NCBI RefSeq assembly: GCF_025460805.1
Contig: NZ_JAMXFJ010000025.1
Coordinates: 1-59,442, forward strand
Reading direction: 5' to 3'
DNA: 59,442 nt
Source: Microvirga sesbaniae
Lineage (GTDB): Bacteria; Pseudomonadota; Alphaproteobacteria; Rhizobiales; Beijerinckiaceae
This document shows positions 51,475 through 59,442 of the stretch, piece after piece. Each line of letters begins with the position of its first letter. Position 1 is the first letter of the stretch. The notes under the pieces were generated by a model. That model saw nothing but the letters and a program-made list of their open reading frames with translations, was not told where the DNA came from and ran no database searches. Made by a program: the position numbers and the translations under genes.

Positions 51475-51981
51475 ATGCCGTTTCCGACAGGTCCTCATGA
51501 AGAAGAGCGCCTGCGAGCTCTCCTTGAAACCGGCGCCCTCACATCCCGGGCCGATCCGGCCCTGGACGGGATCTGCGACGAGGTCCGCGCTCATTTCCAC
51601 GTGCCGATGTGCACCATCACCCTGATCGACCGCGCCCGTCAGCTCATCAAGGCGGCCCGGGGCCTCGAGACCGGGGAGACCCGGCGGGAGGCGGCCTTCT
51701 GCAATTACACGATCCTGCGCGACGACGTCTTCGTGGTCGAGGACGCCTTGGCGGACGAGCGGTTCAGGTCCAACCCCTTCGTGACGGGAGCGCCCCATAT
51801 CCGAAGCTATGCCGGCGCTCCGTTGATCTTCCTGAAGGATATCCGCCTCGGGGCCCTGTGCCTGCTCGATACCAAGCCCCGCGCCTTCTCCCGCGGCGAC
51901 AAGGCCGAGCTTCGGCTGTTCGCCGACAGGGTCGTGCGGGAGATCGCCCGGAAGGAACTGGAATGGACCGAGCCGGCCTGA
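51475..51981 (+). CDS. Single GAF-domain protein
   Basis: This 168-residue cytoplasmic protein is made of one GAF domain (residues ~28-160) with FHVPMCTITLIDRARQ, AAFCNYTILRDDVFVVEDAL and YAGAPLIFLKDIRLGALCLL. GAF domains of this subtype sit on many GGDEF or kinase proteins, but no output domain follows here. AGGAG precedes the start. It may bind a small ligand or act as a stand-alone sensor. No partner is evident, though it follows the GH10 gene on the same strand. Confidence 0.85.
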   Translation: MPFPTGPHEEERLRALLETGALTSRADPALDGICDEVRAHFHVPMCTITLIDRARQLIKAARGLETGETRREAAFCNYTILRDDVFVVEDALADERFRSNPFVTGAPHIRSYAGAPLIFLKDIRLGALCLLDTKPRAFSRGDKAELRLFADRVVREIARKELEWTEPA

Positions 51982-52261
51982 TCGGACCCGCGTCAAAGCC
52001 GGATGTTGTAAAGGCGGACCCGGTGCTGTAAAGGCACACGCGCGTCTTCGGTCGCGCGCTTCCTCCTATCGGGGAACGCCTGCGCGAGGCGCTGGATCGA
52101 TCCAGGCGGCAGATCGGGCCGGTCCGGGCGCGGTTGCGCCGGATGGGCCGGGTGTTCCTGCCCTCGATCGACAGGTCCTTCCGCCGTGACTTCGCATTGA
52201 TGCGGCCTGGGCGGGGCACCGCACGGATGTCAGTTTCGATTAAAACAAGTGGATGTGGCGG

Positions 52262-53578
52262 ATGAATGCTCCCGCGCCGAAAGTCTCGTTCGTTTCCTTA
52301 GGGTGCCCCAAGGCCCTGGTGGATTCCGAACGCATCATCACCCAGCTCCGGGCCCAGGGCTACCAGCTCACCAAGGAGCACGACGGGGCCGACGTGGTGA
52401 TCGTCAACACCTGCGGTTTCCTCGACAGCGCCAAGGCCGAGTCGCTGGAAGCCATCGGCGATGCCATGGCGGAGAACGGCAAGGTCATCGTGACCGGCTG
52501 CATGGGCGCCGAGCCGGAGCAGATCCGCGACCAGTTCCCGAACGTCCTGGCGATCACCGGACCGCAGGCCTACGAATCCGTCGTCTCGGCCGTGCATCAG
52601 GCCGTGCCGCCGGCGCACGACCCCTTCGTCGATCTCGTGCCGCCCCAGGGCGTGAAGCTCACCCCGCGCCACTACGCCTATCTGAAGATCTCGGAGGGCT
52701 GCAACAACCGCTGCTCCTTCTGCATCATCCCCAAGCTGCGCGGCGACCTGGTCAGCCGCCCCATCGCCGACGTGCTGCGCGAGGCGGAGCGGCTCGCCCG
52801 CGCGGGCGTGAAGGAGCTTCTGGTGATCTCGCAGGACACCAGCGCCTACGGGCTCGACATCAAGTACCAGCCGAGCCTGTGGAAGGACCGGGAGGTCCGC
52901 ACCCGGTTCTTCGAGCTTGCCCGGGAGCTTGGCGATCTCGGCATGTGGGTGCGCATGCACTACGTCTACCCTTACCCGCATGTGGACGAGGTCATCCCGC
53001 TGATGGCCGAGGGCAAGATCCTCCCCTATCTCGACATCCCGTTCCAGCACGCCTCCCCGCGGGTCCTGAAGTCCATGCGCCGCCCGGGCAACCAGGAGAA
53101 GACCCTGGAGCGCATCCGCAAATGGCGCGAGATCTGCCCGGACCTCGCCATCCGGTCGACCTTCATCGTCGGCTTCCCCGGCGAGACCGAGGAGGACGTG
53201 GACTTCCTGATGCAGTGGCTGAAGGACGCCAGGATCGACCGGGCCGGCTGCTTCCAGTACGAGCCGGTCCAGGGGGCGCCCGCCAACGACATCGACGGCG
53301 CCGTGCCGCCGGAGGTGAAGGAGGAGCGCTGGCACCGCTTCATGCAGACCCAGCAGACGGTCAGCGCCGGGATCCTGAAGGCGAAGGTCGGCAGGACCCT
53401 GCCGGTCATCATCGACGATCCGGGGTCCACGGTGGCGACCGGCCGCACGAAGTACGACGCCCCCGAGATCGACGGCGTCGTCTATGTGGCGTCCAAGACC
53501 CCGCTCAAGCCGGGCGAGATTGTCAACGTGCGGATCGAGGCTTCCGACGAGTACGATCTGCACGGGACCGTGGCTTAA
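52262..53578 (+). CDS. rimO: Ribosomal protein S12 methylthiotransferase RimO
   Basis: This 438-residue radical-SAM enzyme adds a methylthio group to the conserved Asp of ribosomal protein S12. The N-terminal UPF0004 domain has SLGCPKALVDSE, VNTCGFLD and VTGCMGAE, whose cysteines bind the auxiliary cluster. The radical-SAM motif is GCNNRCSFCIIP (C-x3-C-x2-C). A C-terminal TRAM domain ends near DLHGTVA. ATG at 52262 or 52253 may be the start; neither has a strong ribosome-binding site. The 280-bp upstream gap holds two TGTAAAGGC repeats 20 bp apart (52007, 52027) and nothing else recognised. Confidence 0.97.
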   Translation: MNAPAPKVSFVSLGCPKALVDSERIITQLRAQGYQLTKEHDGADVVIVNTCGFLDSAKAESLEAIGDAMAENGKVIVTGCMGAEPEQIRDQFPNVLAITGPQAYESVVSAVHQAVPPAHDPFVDLVPPQGVKLTPRHYAYLKISEGCNNRCSFCIIPKLRGDLVSRPIADVLREAERLARAGVKELLVISQDTSAYGLDIKYQPSLWKDREVRTRFFELARELGDLGMWVRMHYVYPYPHVDEVIPLMAEGKILPYLDIPFQHASPRVLKSMRRPGNQEKTLERIRKWREICPDLAIRSTFIVGFPGETEEDVDFLMQWLKDARIDRAGCFQYEPVQGAPANDIDGAVPPEVKEERWHRFMQTQQTVSAGILKAKVGRTLPVIIDDPGSTVATGRTKYDAPEIDGVVYVASKTPLKPGEIVNVRIEASDEYDLHGTVA

Positions 53579-53602
53579 GGCGGGCCGGTTCAGCACAACT
53601 TG

Positions 53603-53708
53603 ACGTCATCACCGGGCTTGTCCCGGTGATCCTGCTTCTGAGAGGCGCCGCGCTTCGCCGGTTCGGGATGGCCGGCAAGATGCCGGTGATGACCGGCCAG
53701 CCATGACG
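53603..53708. repeat. Dispersed ~100-bp repeat, family 2 (second copy)
   Basis: It starts ACGTCATCACCGGGCTTGTC followed by CCGGTGATCC and ends GCCATGACG. The internal GAGGCGCCGCGCTTC and TTCGGGATGGCCGGCA modules match the copy at 27903-28001 in order. It fills the gap between rimO and the convergent pncA. Confidence 0.78.
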
Positions 53709-53716
53709 CGAACGCT

Positions 53717-54367
53717 TCAAGCGCCCCCGATATGCGTGCTGTCGACCATCCGGACGCCCGCGGCCTCCAGATCCGCCCTCGCCTTCTCCAGCGACCCGTT
53801 CGTGTCGATCGCCCGCGAGGCGTCCTCGATCAGGAACGTCTCGAACCCGGCCTCGGCGGCGTCGAGCGCCGTCCAGGCGACGCAGAAATCGAGCGCGAGC
53901 CCGGCGCAGAAGACCCGGCGGAAGCCCCGCTCCCTCAGATAGCCCGCCAGGCCCGTCGGGGTCCGCCGGTCGGCCTCCTTGAAGCCCGAATAGCTGTCGA
54001 TGCCCGCGTTGTGGCCTTTGCGGATGACGAGCTGCGCATGCGGGATGTGGAGGTCGGGGGAGATCTCGGCCCCCGGGGTGCCCTGCACGCAATGGTCCGG
54101 CCACAGCACCTGCGGGCCGTAAGGCAGGTCAGCCGTGTCGAAGGGCGCCTTGACCGGATGGCTCGACGCGAAGGAGGCGTGGCCCGCCGGATGCCAGTCC
54201 TGGGTCAGCACCACGTGGCGGAAGGCGTTCGCGAGCCGGTTGATCGGCGCGATCACGGCGTCGCCGCCGGGCACCGCGAGCGCGCCGCCGGGCAGGAAGT
54301 CGTTCTGGATATCCACCACGATGAGAACGTCGCCCTCGCCCGGCCGGATCGTCGCCTGCTCGTCCAT
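53717..54367 (-). CDS. pncA: Nicotinamidase PncA
   Basis: This 216-residue cysteine hydrolase converts nicotinamide to nicotinate for NAD salvage. The triad is visible: Asp in LIVVDIQNDFLPGG, Lys in VIRKGHN and Cys in AGLALDFCVAWTA. Metal ligands lie in TQDWHPAGHASF. GGAGG lies 7 bases before the ATG. The BMP-transporter operon lies upstream on the same strand, but a terminator between them suggests a separate promoter for pncA. Confidence 0.95.
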   Translation of the reverse strand: MDEQATIRPGEGDVLIVVDIQNDFLPGGALAVPGGDAVIAPINRLANAFRHVVLTQDWHPAGHASFASSHPVKAPFDTADLPYGPQVLWPDHCVQGTPGAEISPDLHIPHAQLVIRKGHNAGIDSYSGFKEADRRTPTGLAGYLRERGFRRVFCAGLALDFCVAWTALDAAEAGFETFLIEDASRAIDTNGSLEKARADLEAAGVRMVDSTHIGGA

Positions 54368-54411
54368 TCGTCATCCTCCCTCGCACTGTCGACGGATAGG
54401 GGGACCGCACG

Positions 54412-54439
54412 AAAAAGGGCAGCCGGCTCCCGGCTGCCC
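54412..54439 (-). terminator. Intrinsic terminator of the BMP ABC operon
   Basis: On the minus strand GGGCAGCCGG, loop GAG and CCGGCTGCCC are followed by TTTTT: a 10-bp GC stem plus T-run 27 bp after the binding-protein stop codon. It is a textbook rho-independent terminator for transcription coming from the importer operon. Confidence 0.9.
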
Positions 54440-54465
54440 CCGCGTCGTTCCGAACCCGCGACCGT

Positions 54466-55548
54466 TTATTGCGGGATCTTGTCCTCGATGCCCTTCACGT
54501 AGAAGTTCATGCCGAGCACCTGCTCGTCCGAGAGGGAGCCGTTGCCCTTGCACTCGATTTCCTTGCCGTCCTGGCCGAGGACCGGGCACTTGAAGGGGTT
54601 CAGCTGGCCGGACTTGATGGCCGCCTCGGTGTCCTGGGCCATCTTCTTCACGTCGTCGGGCATGTTCTTGTAGGGAGTCATCACGACCATATGGGCGTTG
54701 ATGCCGCCCCAGGTGTCCTCGGACTTCCAGGTGCCGTCGAGAACCGCCTTGGTGCGGGCCACGTAGTAGTCCGACCAGTTGTCCGTGATGGCCGTGAGCT
54801 GCGCCTTCGGGGCGAAGCGCTCCATGTCGGAGGCCTGGCCGAAGCCGAACTTGCCGCGGGCCTCGGCGGCCTGGATCGGAGCCGGGCTGTCCGTATGCTG
54901 GGCGAGCACGTCCACGCCCTGGTCGAGGAGCGCCTTGGCGGCGTCGCCTTCCTTCGCCGGGTCGAACCACGTGTTGGCGAACACGATCTTGATCTTGACG
55001 TTCGGGTTCACCGACTGGGCGCCGAGATAATAGGCGTTGATGCCGGCGATCACTTCCGGGATCGGGAAGGCGCCCACATAGCCGATCACGTTGGACTTGG
55101 TCATCTTGCCGGCGATCACACCGGTGATGTAGCGGCCCTCGTGGAACTTGGCCGCATAGGTCGACAGGTTCGGGGCGCGCTTGAAGCCGGTGGCGTGCTC
55201 GAACTTGATGTTCGGGTACTTCTTGGCGACCTTCAGGGTCGGCTCCATGAAGCCGAACGAGGTCGTGAAGATCAGGTCGTGGCCCGTGCGGGCGAGCTGC
55301 TCGATGGCGCGCTCGGAGTCAGCCTCCGGCACGCTCTCCACGAAGGTCGTCGTCACCTTGCCCGGAAAGGCCTTCTCGATCGCCTGGCGGCCCTGGTCGT
55401 GCTGGTGGCTCCAGCCGAAGTCGCCCACGGGGCCCACGTAGATGAAGCCGACCTTGACCTTGTCCTTCGCCTGCGCGAAGGCGCCGGTCGCGGACAGAGC
55501 CAGGACCGCCGCCCCCGCAACGGCTCCGAAGACTTTCCCTGAAAACAT
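54466..55548 (-). CDS. BMP-family ABC transporter substrate-binding protein
   Basis: This 360-residue periplasmic protein is of the basic-membrane-protein (Med/PnrA-like) family, which binds nucleosides or related ligands. The Sec signal peptide is MFSGKVFGAVAGAAVLALSA with cleavage near AFA-QA. Family landmarks are VGPVGDFGWSHQHDQGRQAI, FTTSFGFMEP and ADSPAP-like AQHTDSPAPIQAA. A ~25-residue insert near the C-terminus holds two Cys (FKCPVLGQDGKEIECKGNG). GAGGGAA precedes the ATG. It is the last gene of the importer operon, before the terminator. Confidence 0.94.
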   Translation of the reverse strand: MFSGKVFGAVAGAAVLALSATGAFAQAKDKVKVGFIYVGPVGDFGWSHQHDQGRQAIEKAFPGKVTTTFVESVPEADSERAIEQLARTGHDLIFTTSFGFMEPTLKVAKKYPNIKFEHATGFKRAPNLSTYAAKFHEGRYITGVIAGKMTKSNVIGYVGAFPIPEVIAGINAYYLGAQSVNPNVKIKIVFANTWFDPAKEGDAAKALLDQGVDVLAQHTDSPAPIQAAEARGKFGFGQASDMERFAPKAQLTAITDNWSDYYVARTKAVLDGTWKSEDTWGGINAHMVVMTPYKNMPDDVKKMAQDTEAAIKSGQLNPFKCPVLGQDGKEIECKGNGSLSDEQVLGMNFYVKGIEDKIPQ

Positions 55549-55651
55549 GCTCGTTCCCTCGAGTTTGGATTTCCATCCTTCCGTCGCAGGTCTGAGGCGT
55601 TCTGGCAAGAATTCCTCTGCCTACACTTTGGTCAGATTAACACCAGTTTGC

Positions 55652-56569
55652 TCACCGGTCAGGCACGAACGGCACCCCCAGGGAGCCGGGCGCCCCGACG
55701 GCCCGGCCGCGCCGCAGGGAGAGCAGCAGCAGGGCGAGGATCGTCGCCAGGTAAGGCACCGCCGACAGGACCTGGGGCGGCACGCCGAACTGGGCCGCCT
55801 GGGCGTGGAGCTGGAGCACGGTCGCCGCGCCGAAGATGTAGGCCCCGACCAGGAGCCAGCCCGGCCGCCAGGCCGCGAACACCACGAGGGCCAGGGCGAT
55901 CCAGCCGCGCCCCGCCGTCATGCCGGGCGACCAGAAGCGGGTATAGACGAGGGCGAGATAGGCTCCGGCCAATCCCGAGCAGGCGCCCCCGAACAGGATG
56001 GCCCAGAAGCGCACCCGCCAGACCGGCAGGCCGAGCGCATTGGCCGAGGTATGGTTCTCCCCGATGGAGCGCAGGGTCAGGCCGGACCGGGTCCGGGTGA
56101 GGTAGAGGGCGATCAGGATCGTCAGCGCCATCGACCCGTAGACGAAAAGGTCCTGCTCAAAAAACAGGCGGCCGATCACCGGGATGTCGCTCAGGACCGG
56201 AATGTCGATATGCGCGATCGGATCGCGCCTCGCCCCCACGAAGGGAGCCCCGACCAGGCCGGACAGGCCGAGGCCGAAGATGGTCAGCGCCAGGCCGGAG
56301 CCGACCTGGTTCGCGGCAAAGCCCAGCACCACGAGGGCGAAGAGCGCGGCCATCAGGACCCCGGCCAGCATGCCGGCCGCGACGCCGAGCAGGGTCGAGT
56401 CGAAGGTGACGGCGGCCGCGAAGCTGCAGGCCGCCCCCATGGCCATCATGCCTTCGACCCCGAGGTTGAGGACGCCGGAGCGCTCCGTGACCAGCTCGCC
56501 GAGCGCCGCGATCAGGAGCGGCGTGGATGCCGTGACGATGGTGAGAAGGATGGCCTCGAAAGTGGTCAT
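55652..56569 (-). CDS. ABC transporter permease, nucleoside type (second)
   Basis: This 305-residue permease with about eight or nine membrane segments is of the BPD_transp_2 class that partners BMP proteins. Landmarks are ALGELVTERSGVLNLGVEGM near residue 23, LRSIGENHTSANALGLPV and FGGACSGLAGAYLALVY. The start overlaps the upstream permease's stop by ATGA. Confidence 0.94.
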   Translation of the reverse strand: MTTFEAILLTIVTASTPLLIAALGELVTERSGVLNLGVEGMMAMGAACSFAAAVTFDSTLLGVAAGMLAGVLMAALFALVVLGFAANQVGSGLALTIFGLGLSGLVGAPFVGARRDPIAHIDIPVLSDIPVIGRLFFEQDLFVYGSMALTILIALYLTRTRSGLTLRSIGENHTSANALGLPVWRVRFWAILFGGACSGLAGAYLALVYTRFWSPGMTAGRGWIALALVVFAAWRPGWLLVGAYIFGAATVLQLHAQAAQFGVPPQVLSAVPYLATILALLLLSLRRGRAVGAPGSLGVPFVPDR

Positions 56570-57642
56570 TTGCCCCCTCCCCGGGTCACGAAGCGAATGC
56601 GGTAGCTCACCAGGGCGTCGGCCGCGAGCACGCAGAGCAGCAGGATGCCCTGGAAGGCCTGGGTCAGGTCGAGCGGCAGCTTCAGGAGAATCTGCGCGCT
56701 CTCGCCGCCGATGAAGGTCAGCGCGACCACGAGCGCGGCGATCAGGATCCCGATGGGGTTCAGCCTCCCCAGGAACGCCACCGTGATGGCCGTGAAGCCG
56801 TAGCCCGGAGAGATGGAAGGCTGGAGCTGCCCGATCTGGCCCGAGACCTCCGAGATGCCGGCAAGGCCCGCCAGCCCGCCCGAGATTGCGAAGACCGCCA
56901 TGGTGGTGGCCTTCGCGCTGAAGCCCGCGAAGCGGGCCGCGCGGGGCGCGTCGCCGGTGAGTTTCAGGCGGTAGCCGAAGAGCGTGCGCCCCAGGATCAC
57001 GGCGGTGAGCAGGACCGCCACCAGGGCGAACAGGGCGCCGTAATGCACCCGCCCGCCTTCCAGGACCGGATGCAGGGTCGCCGACGGGTCGAAGGTGACC
57101 GATTGCGGGAAGTTGAAGCCCTTCGGGTCGCGCCACGGGCCGCGCACCAGGTAATCAAGGATGAGCTGCGCCACATAGACCAGCATGAGGCTCGTCAGGA
57201 TCTCGTTGACGCCGAACCGGGTCTTCAGGAAGGCCGGGATCAGCCCGTAGAGCGCACCGCCGACGACCCCGAGGATCAGCATGAGCGGCAGCACCCAGGC
57301 CCCGGCCTCGGTGCCGTGGGTCCTCAGGGCGAGCCAGCTGCCGAGCACGGCGCCGATCACGTACTGGCCCTCCGCGCCGATGTTCCAGAGATTCGCCCGG
57401 AAGCAATAGGACAACCCGATGGCGATCAGCGCCAGCGGAGTGGCCTTGACGGCGAGCTCCTGCAGGGACCAGGGGTCGCTCAGGGGCTGGAGCACGTAGA
57501 CGTCGAAGGCCGCGACGGGCGAGCGGCCCATCAGCCAGATCACGAAGCCGGCGATCAGGAACGCGGTCACGAAGGCGGCCACCGGGGCGAGCGCCCGCAT
57601 GACCGGCGAGACGCTCGCACGTGGCGTCAGCTCAAAGCGCAT
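56566..57642 (-). CDS. ABC transporter permease, nucleoside type (first)
   Basis: This 358-residue permease is of the same class as its neighbour. It has FRANLWNIGAEGQYVIGAVL near residue 87, KTRFGVNEILTSLML, and the loop LTGDAPRAARFAGFSAKATT, which faces the ATPase. It overlaps the ATPase gene by 11 bp and the next permease by 4 bp. A typical member has 8-10 helices. Confidence 0.94.
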   Translation of the reverse strand: MRFELTPRASVSPVMRALAPVAAFVTAFLIAGFVIWLMGRSPVAAFDVYVLQPLSDPWSLQELAVKATPLALIAIGLSYCFRANLWNIGAEGQYVIGAVLGSWLALRTHGTEAGAWVLPLMLILGVVGGALYGLIPAFLKTRFGVNEILTSLMLVYVAQLILDYLVRGPWRDPKGFNFPQSVTFDPSATLHPVLEGGRVHYGALFALVAVLLTAVILGRTLFGYRLKLTGDAPRAARFAGFSAKATTMAVFAISGGLAGLAGISEVSGQIGQLQPSISPGYGFTAITVAFLGRLNPIGILIAALVVALTFIGGESAQILLKLPLDLTQAFQGILLLCVLAADALVSYRIRFVTRGGGK

Positions 57643-59179
57643 GAACGCCCCCCTGGCCCTGTGCAACACCCAGCATCTCCAGTCCGATCGCCTCCCTGGT
57701 CCATTCGCTCACCGGCTTGAGCGGGCTCAACTGGCCCTGGTGGATCACGGCCATCCGGTCCGCCACCTCGAACAGCTCGTCGAGATCCTGGCTGACCACG
57801 ACGACCGCGCTGCCCGCGCGGGCGAGGTCGACGAGCGCCTGGCGGATGAGGCGCGCGGCCCCCGCGTCCACGCCCCAGGTCGGCTGATCGACGATGATGA
57901 GCTTGGGTCTGCGGATGATCTCGCGGCCGATGACGAATTTCTGCAGGTTGCCGCCGGAGAGCTTGCGCGCCTGCGGGTCGCCCTCGGGCGTGCGCACGTC
58001 AAATCCCTGGATGATCGAGCGGGCGAGCCGCCGGGCGGCATTGACCAGGATGAAGCCCGAGCGGCTCACTTCCGCGGACGCGTGGGAGATCAGGGTGTTC
58101 TCGCTCAGGCGATGGGTCGGCGCGGCCGCATGGCCCAGGCGCTCCTCCGGCACGAAGGCGGCGCCGAGCCGGCGGCGGGCGTCGATGCCCACCGTGCCGA
58201 CCGGCTTCCCGGCGATGACGACAACGTCCGCGCGCTCGGCCGGGCGCTCGCCCGACAGGGCGGCGAACAATTCGCTCTGCCCGTTGCCCGCGACGCCCGC
58301 GATGCCCACCACCTCGCCGGCCCGGGCCACGAGATCGATGTCGCGCAGGGCCTGTCCGTGCAGCCCGGCCGGCGGGATCGACAGGCGCGAGACCCTCAGC
58401 ACCTCGCCCTGGACCCGATGCGGCGCGTCGGTGCGCACCTCGCCGACCTCGTTGCCGACCATGAGGGCTGCGATCTCGCGGGCGCTCTTCGCCCGCGGGT
58501 CGATGGTGGCGACCACCCGTCCGCCTCTGAGGATCGTGGCGCGGCGGCAGAGGCGGCGCACCTCCTCGAGCTTATGGGAGATGTACAGGATGGAGCAGCC
58601 ATCGGCCGAGAGCCGGTCCAGGGTGGCGAAGAGATGTTCGGCCTCCTGGGGCGTGAGCACCGAGGTCGGCTCGTCCAGGATCAGCAGCCTTGGATTCTGG
58701 AGCAGGCAGCGGACGATCTCGATGCGCTGGCGCTCGCCCGCCGACAGGGTCCAGACCGCCCGGTCGGCATCGAGCGCCAGACCGTAGGTCCGGCTGATGT
58801 CCCCGAGCTTGCTGCGGACCGTGGACAGGCTCCACTCGCCGGAGAGCGCCACGGCGATATTCTCCGCGACCGTCAGCTCGTCGAAGAGCGAGAAGTGCTG
58901 GAACACCATGCCGAGGCCGAGATTGCGCGCCTCGACCGGCGACCCGATCGAGACCGGGCGGCCCTCCCACCGGATCTCGCCCGCGCTGGGCTCGATGACC
59001 CCGTAGAGGATCTTGACCAGGGTCGACTTGCCGGCCCCGTTCTCGCCCAGAAGCGCGTGGATCTCGCCCGGCTCGATCGCCAGATCGATCCCGTCATTGG
59101 CGAGAAGGTCGCCGTAGCGCTTGCTGATGCCTTGAAGTTCGACGAGGGGCGGCCCGGATGATGATACGTCTGGCTTCAC
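57632..59179 (-). CDS. ABC transporter ATP-binding protein, duplicated (nucleoside type)
   Basis: This 515-residue protein holds two ABC domains. The first is complete: Walker A GENGAGKST, signature LSAGERQRIEI, Walker B LLILDEPTS, switch His in YISHKLEE. The second has a degenerate Walker A (GVAGNGQSE) with signature LSGGNLQK and Walker B LIIVDQPTW, the normal state for this family. It is the first gene of the operon, with a GTG start at 59179. With two permeases and a BMP receptor it forms a nucleoside/purine-type importer. The exact ligand is unknown. Confidence 0.95.
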   Translation of the reverse strand: MKPDVSSSGPPLVELQGISKRYGDLLANDGIDLAIEPGEIHALLGENGAGKSTLVKILYGVIEPSAGEIRWEGRPVSIGSPVEARNLGLGMVFQHFSLFDELTVAENIAVALSGEWSLSTVRSKLGDISRTYGLALDADRAVWTLSAGERQRIEIVRCLLQNPRLLILDEPTSVLTPQEAEHLFATLDRLSADGCSILYISHKLEEVRRLCRRATILRGGRVVATIDPRAKSAREIAALMVGNEVGEVRTDAPHRVQGEVLRVSRLSIPPAGLHGQALRDIDLVARAGEVVGIAGVAGNGQSELFAALSGERPAERADVVVIAGKPVGTVGIDARRRLGAAFVPEERLGHAAAPTHRLSENTLISHASAEVSRSGFILVNAARRLARSIIQGFDVRTPEGDPQARKLSGGNLQKFVIGREIIRRPKLIIVDQPTWGVDAGAARLIRQALVDLARAGSAVVVVSQDLDELFEVADRMAVIHQGQLSPLKPVSEWTREAIGLEMLGVAQGQGGVHAL

Positions 59180-59215
59180 ACAAGCGACTCTGGTTTCAAG
59201 GGTTGCGGCGGGCTA

Positions 59216-59369
59216 GAGCATCGGACGGAAAAGTGGCCCGGTTTTCCGTCCGATGCTCTCATTCAAGAAGAAAGCATCGGATGGATTCCAAAAGGGCAAG
59301 TCCACTTTTGGGTCCGATGCTTTAGAGGATCGGACCCGGAAGCGGAATGCATTTCCGGGTCCGATCCTC
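59216..59369. repeat. Cluster of three perfect palindromes, family 1
   Basis: Unit 1: GAGCATCGGACGGAAAA (59216-59232) with its exact complement at 59242-59258, a 17-bp stem. Unit 2: AAAGCATCGGA (59271-59281) with TCCGATGCTTT (59313-59323). Unit 3: GAGGATCGGACCCGGAA (59325-59341) with its exact complement at 59353-59369. A weaker GCGCATCGTGCGGACCC unit follows at ~59384. They match the clusters at 18269 and 45190. Confidence 0.82.
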
Positions 59370-59442
59370 CATAGTCTGGCTTGGCGCATCGTGCGGACCC
59401 AGAGGGGCCGTAGGGTTCGCACGATTCGCAATGAATTTTGCC

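Noticed and set aside
54466..59179. pncA as the fifth gene of the importer operon
   Set aside because: A 10-bp GC hairpin followed by TTTTT on the coding strand lies between them, so read-through is expected to be low.

Overview
This 59.4 kb window is GC-rich chromosome from an alphaproteobacterium of the Hyphomicrobiales. Rhizobial-type tripartite tricarboxylate and TRAP transporters, FCD-type GntR regulators and dispersed GC-rich palindromic repeats suggest a Microvirga/Methylobacterium relative. The genus is inferred from gene style, not from a database match. No prophage, insertion sequence, CRISPR array or plasmid replication gene was seen.

Layout: (1) 1-1.9 kb: initiator tRNA-Met, a small RTX-type repeat protein and a secreted Gly/Tyr-rich protein. 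(2) 2.1-7.9 kb: a sugar ABC importer operon without an ATPase gene, facing away from a DapA-family aldolase, a GntR regulator and a PfkB kinase that resembles the sulfofructose kinase YihV. (3) 7.9-19.3 kb: a tetronate (threonate/erythronate-type) catabolic locus. The minus strand carries a 3-hydroxyisobutyrate-dehydrogenase-like enzyme, TctABC and PdxA2; the plus strand carries a GntR regulator, OtnC, OtnI, OtnK, a SAF-domain oxidoreductase and a bile-acid-symporter-like transporter. (4) 19.4-27.7 kb: an uncharacterised organic-acid locus (tandem PCC-domain protein, two SDRs, an acyl-CoA ligase, a fused TRAP DctQM, DctP) with a divergent IclR regulator and two matching operator-like sites.

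(5) 28.1-39.7 kb: a compact chemosensory operon read on the minus strand. It runs from a soluble receptor with two signalling tips through a triple-CheW protein, CheB, CheR, CheA, a STAS protein, a CheY-like receiver and CheC, and ends next to a LOV-domain hybrid histidine kinase. (6) 40-51.3 kb: a probable synthase-dependent exopolysaccharide locus. It holds a TPR/beta-barrel export protein, a cellulose-synthase-like glycosyltransferase without a PilZ domain, a PIG-L deacetylase and a GH10 glycosidase, interleaved with a full partner-switching module (SpoIIE-type phosphatase, RsbW-type kinase, two STAS proteins). I consider this the best candidate for an undescribed system: the parts match Bcs/Pga systems in role but come from other families, and control appears to be by partner switching instead of c-di-GMP.

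(7) 51.5-59.4 kb: a GAF protein, RimO, nicotinamidase PncA, and a BMP-family nucleoside-type ABC importer operon ending in a clear intrinsic terminator. Two families of short palindromic repeats occupy many intergenic gaps (around 18.3, 27.9-28.05, 45.2-45.5, 53.6 and 59.2-59.4 kb).

Starts were chosen by Shine-Dalgarno spacing, ATGA/GTGA overlaps and family length. Homology statements rest on motifs read by eye.
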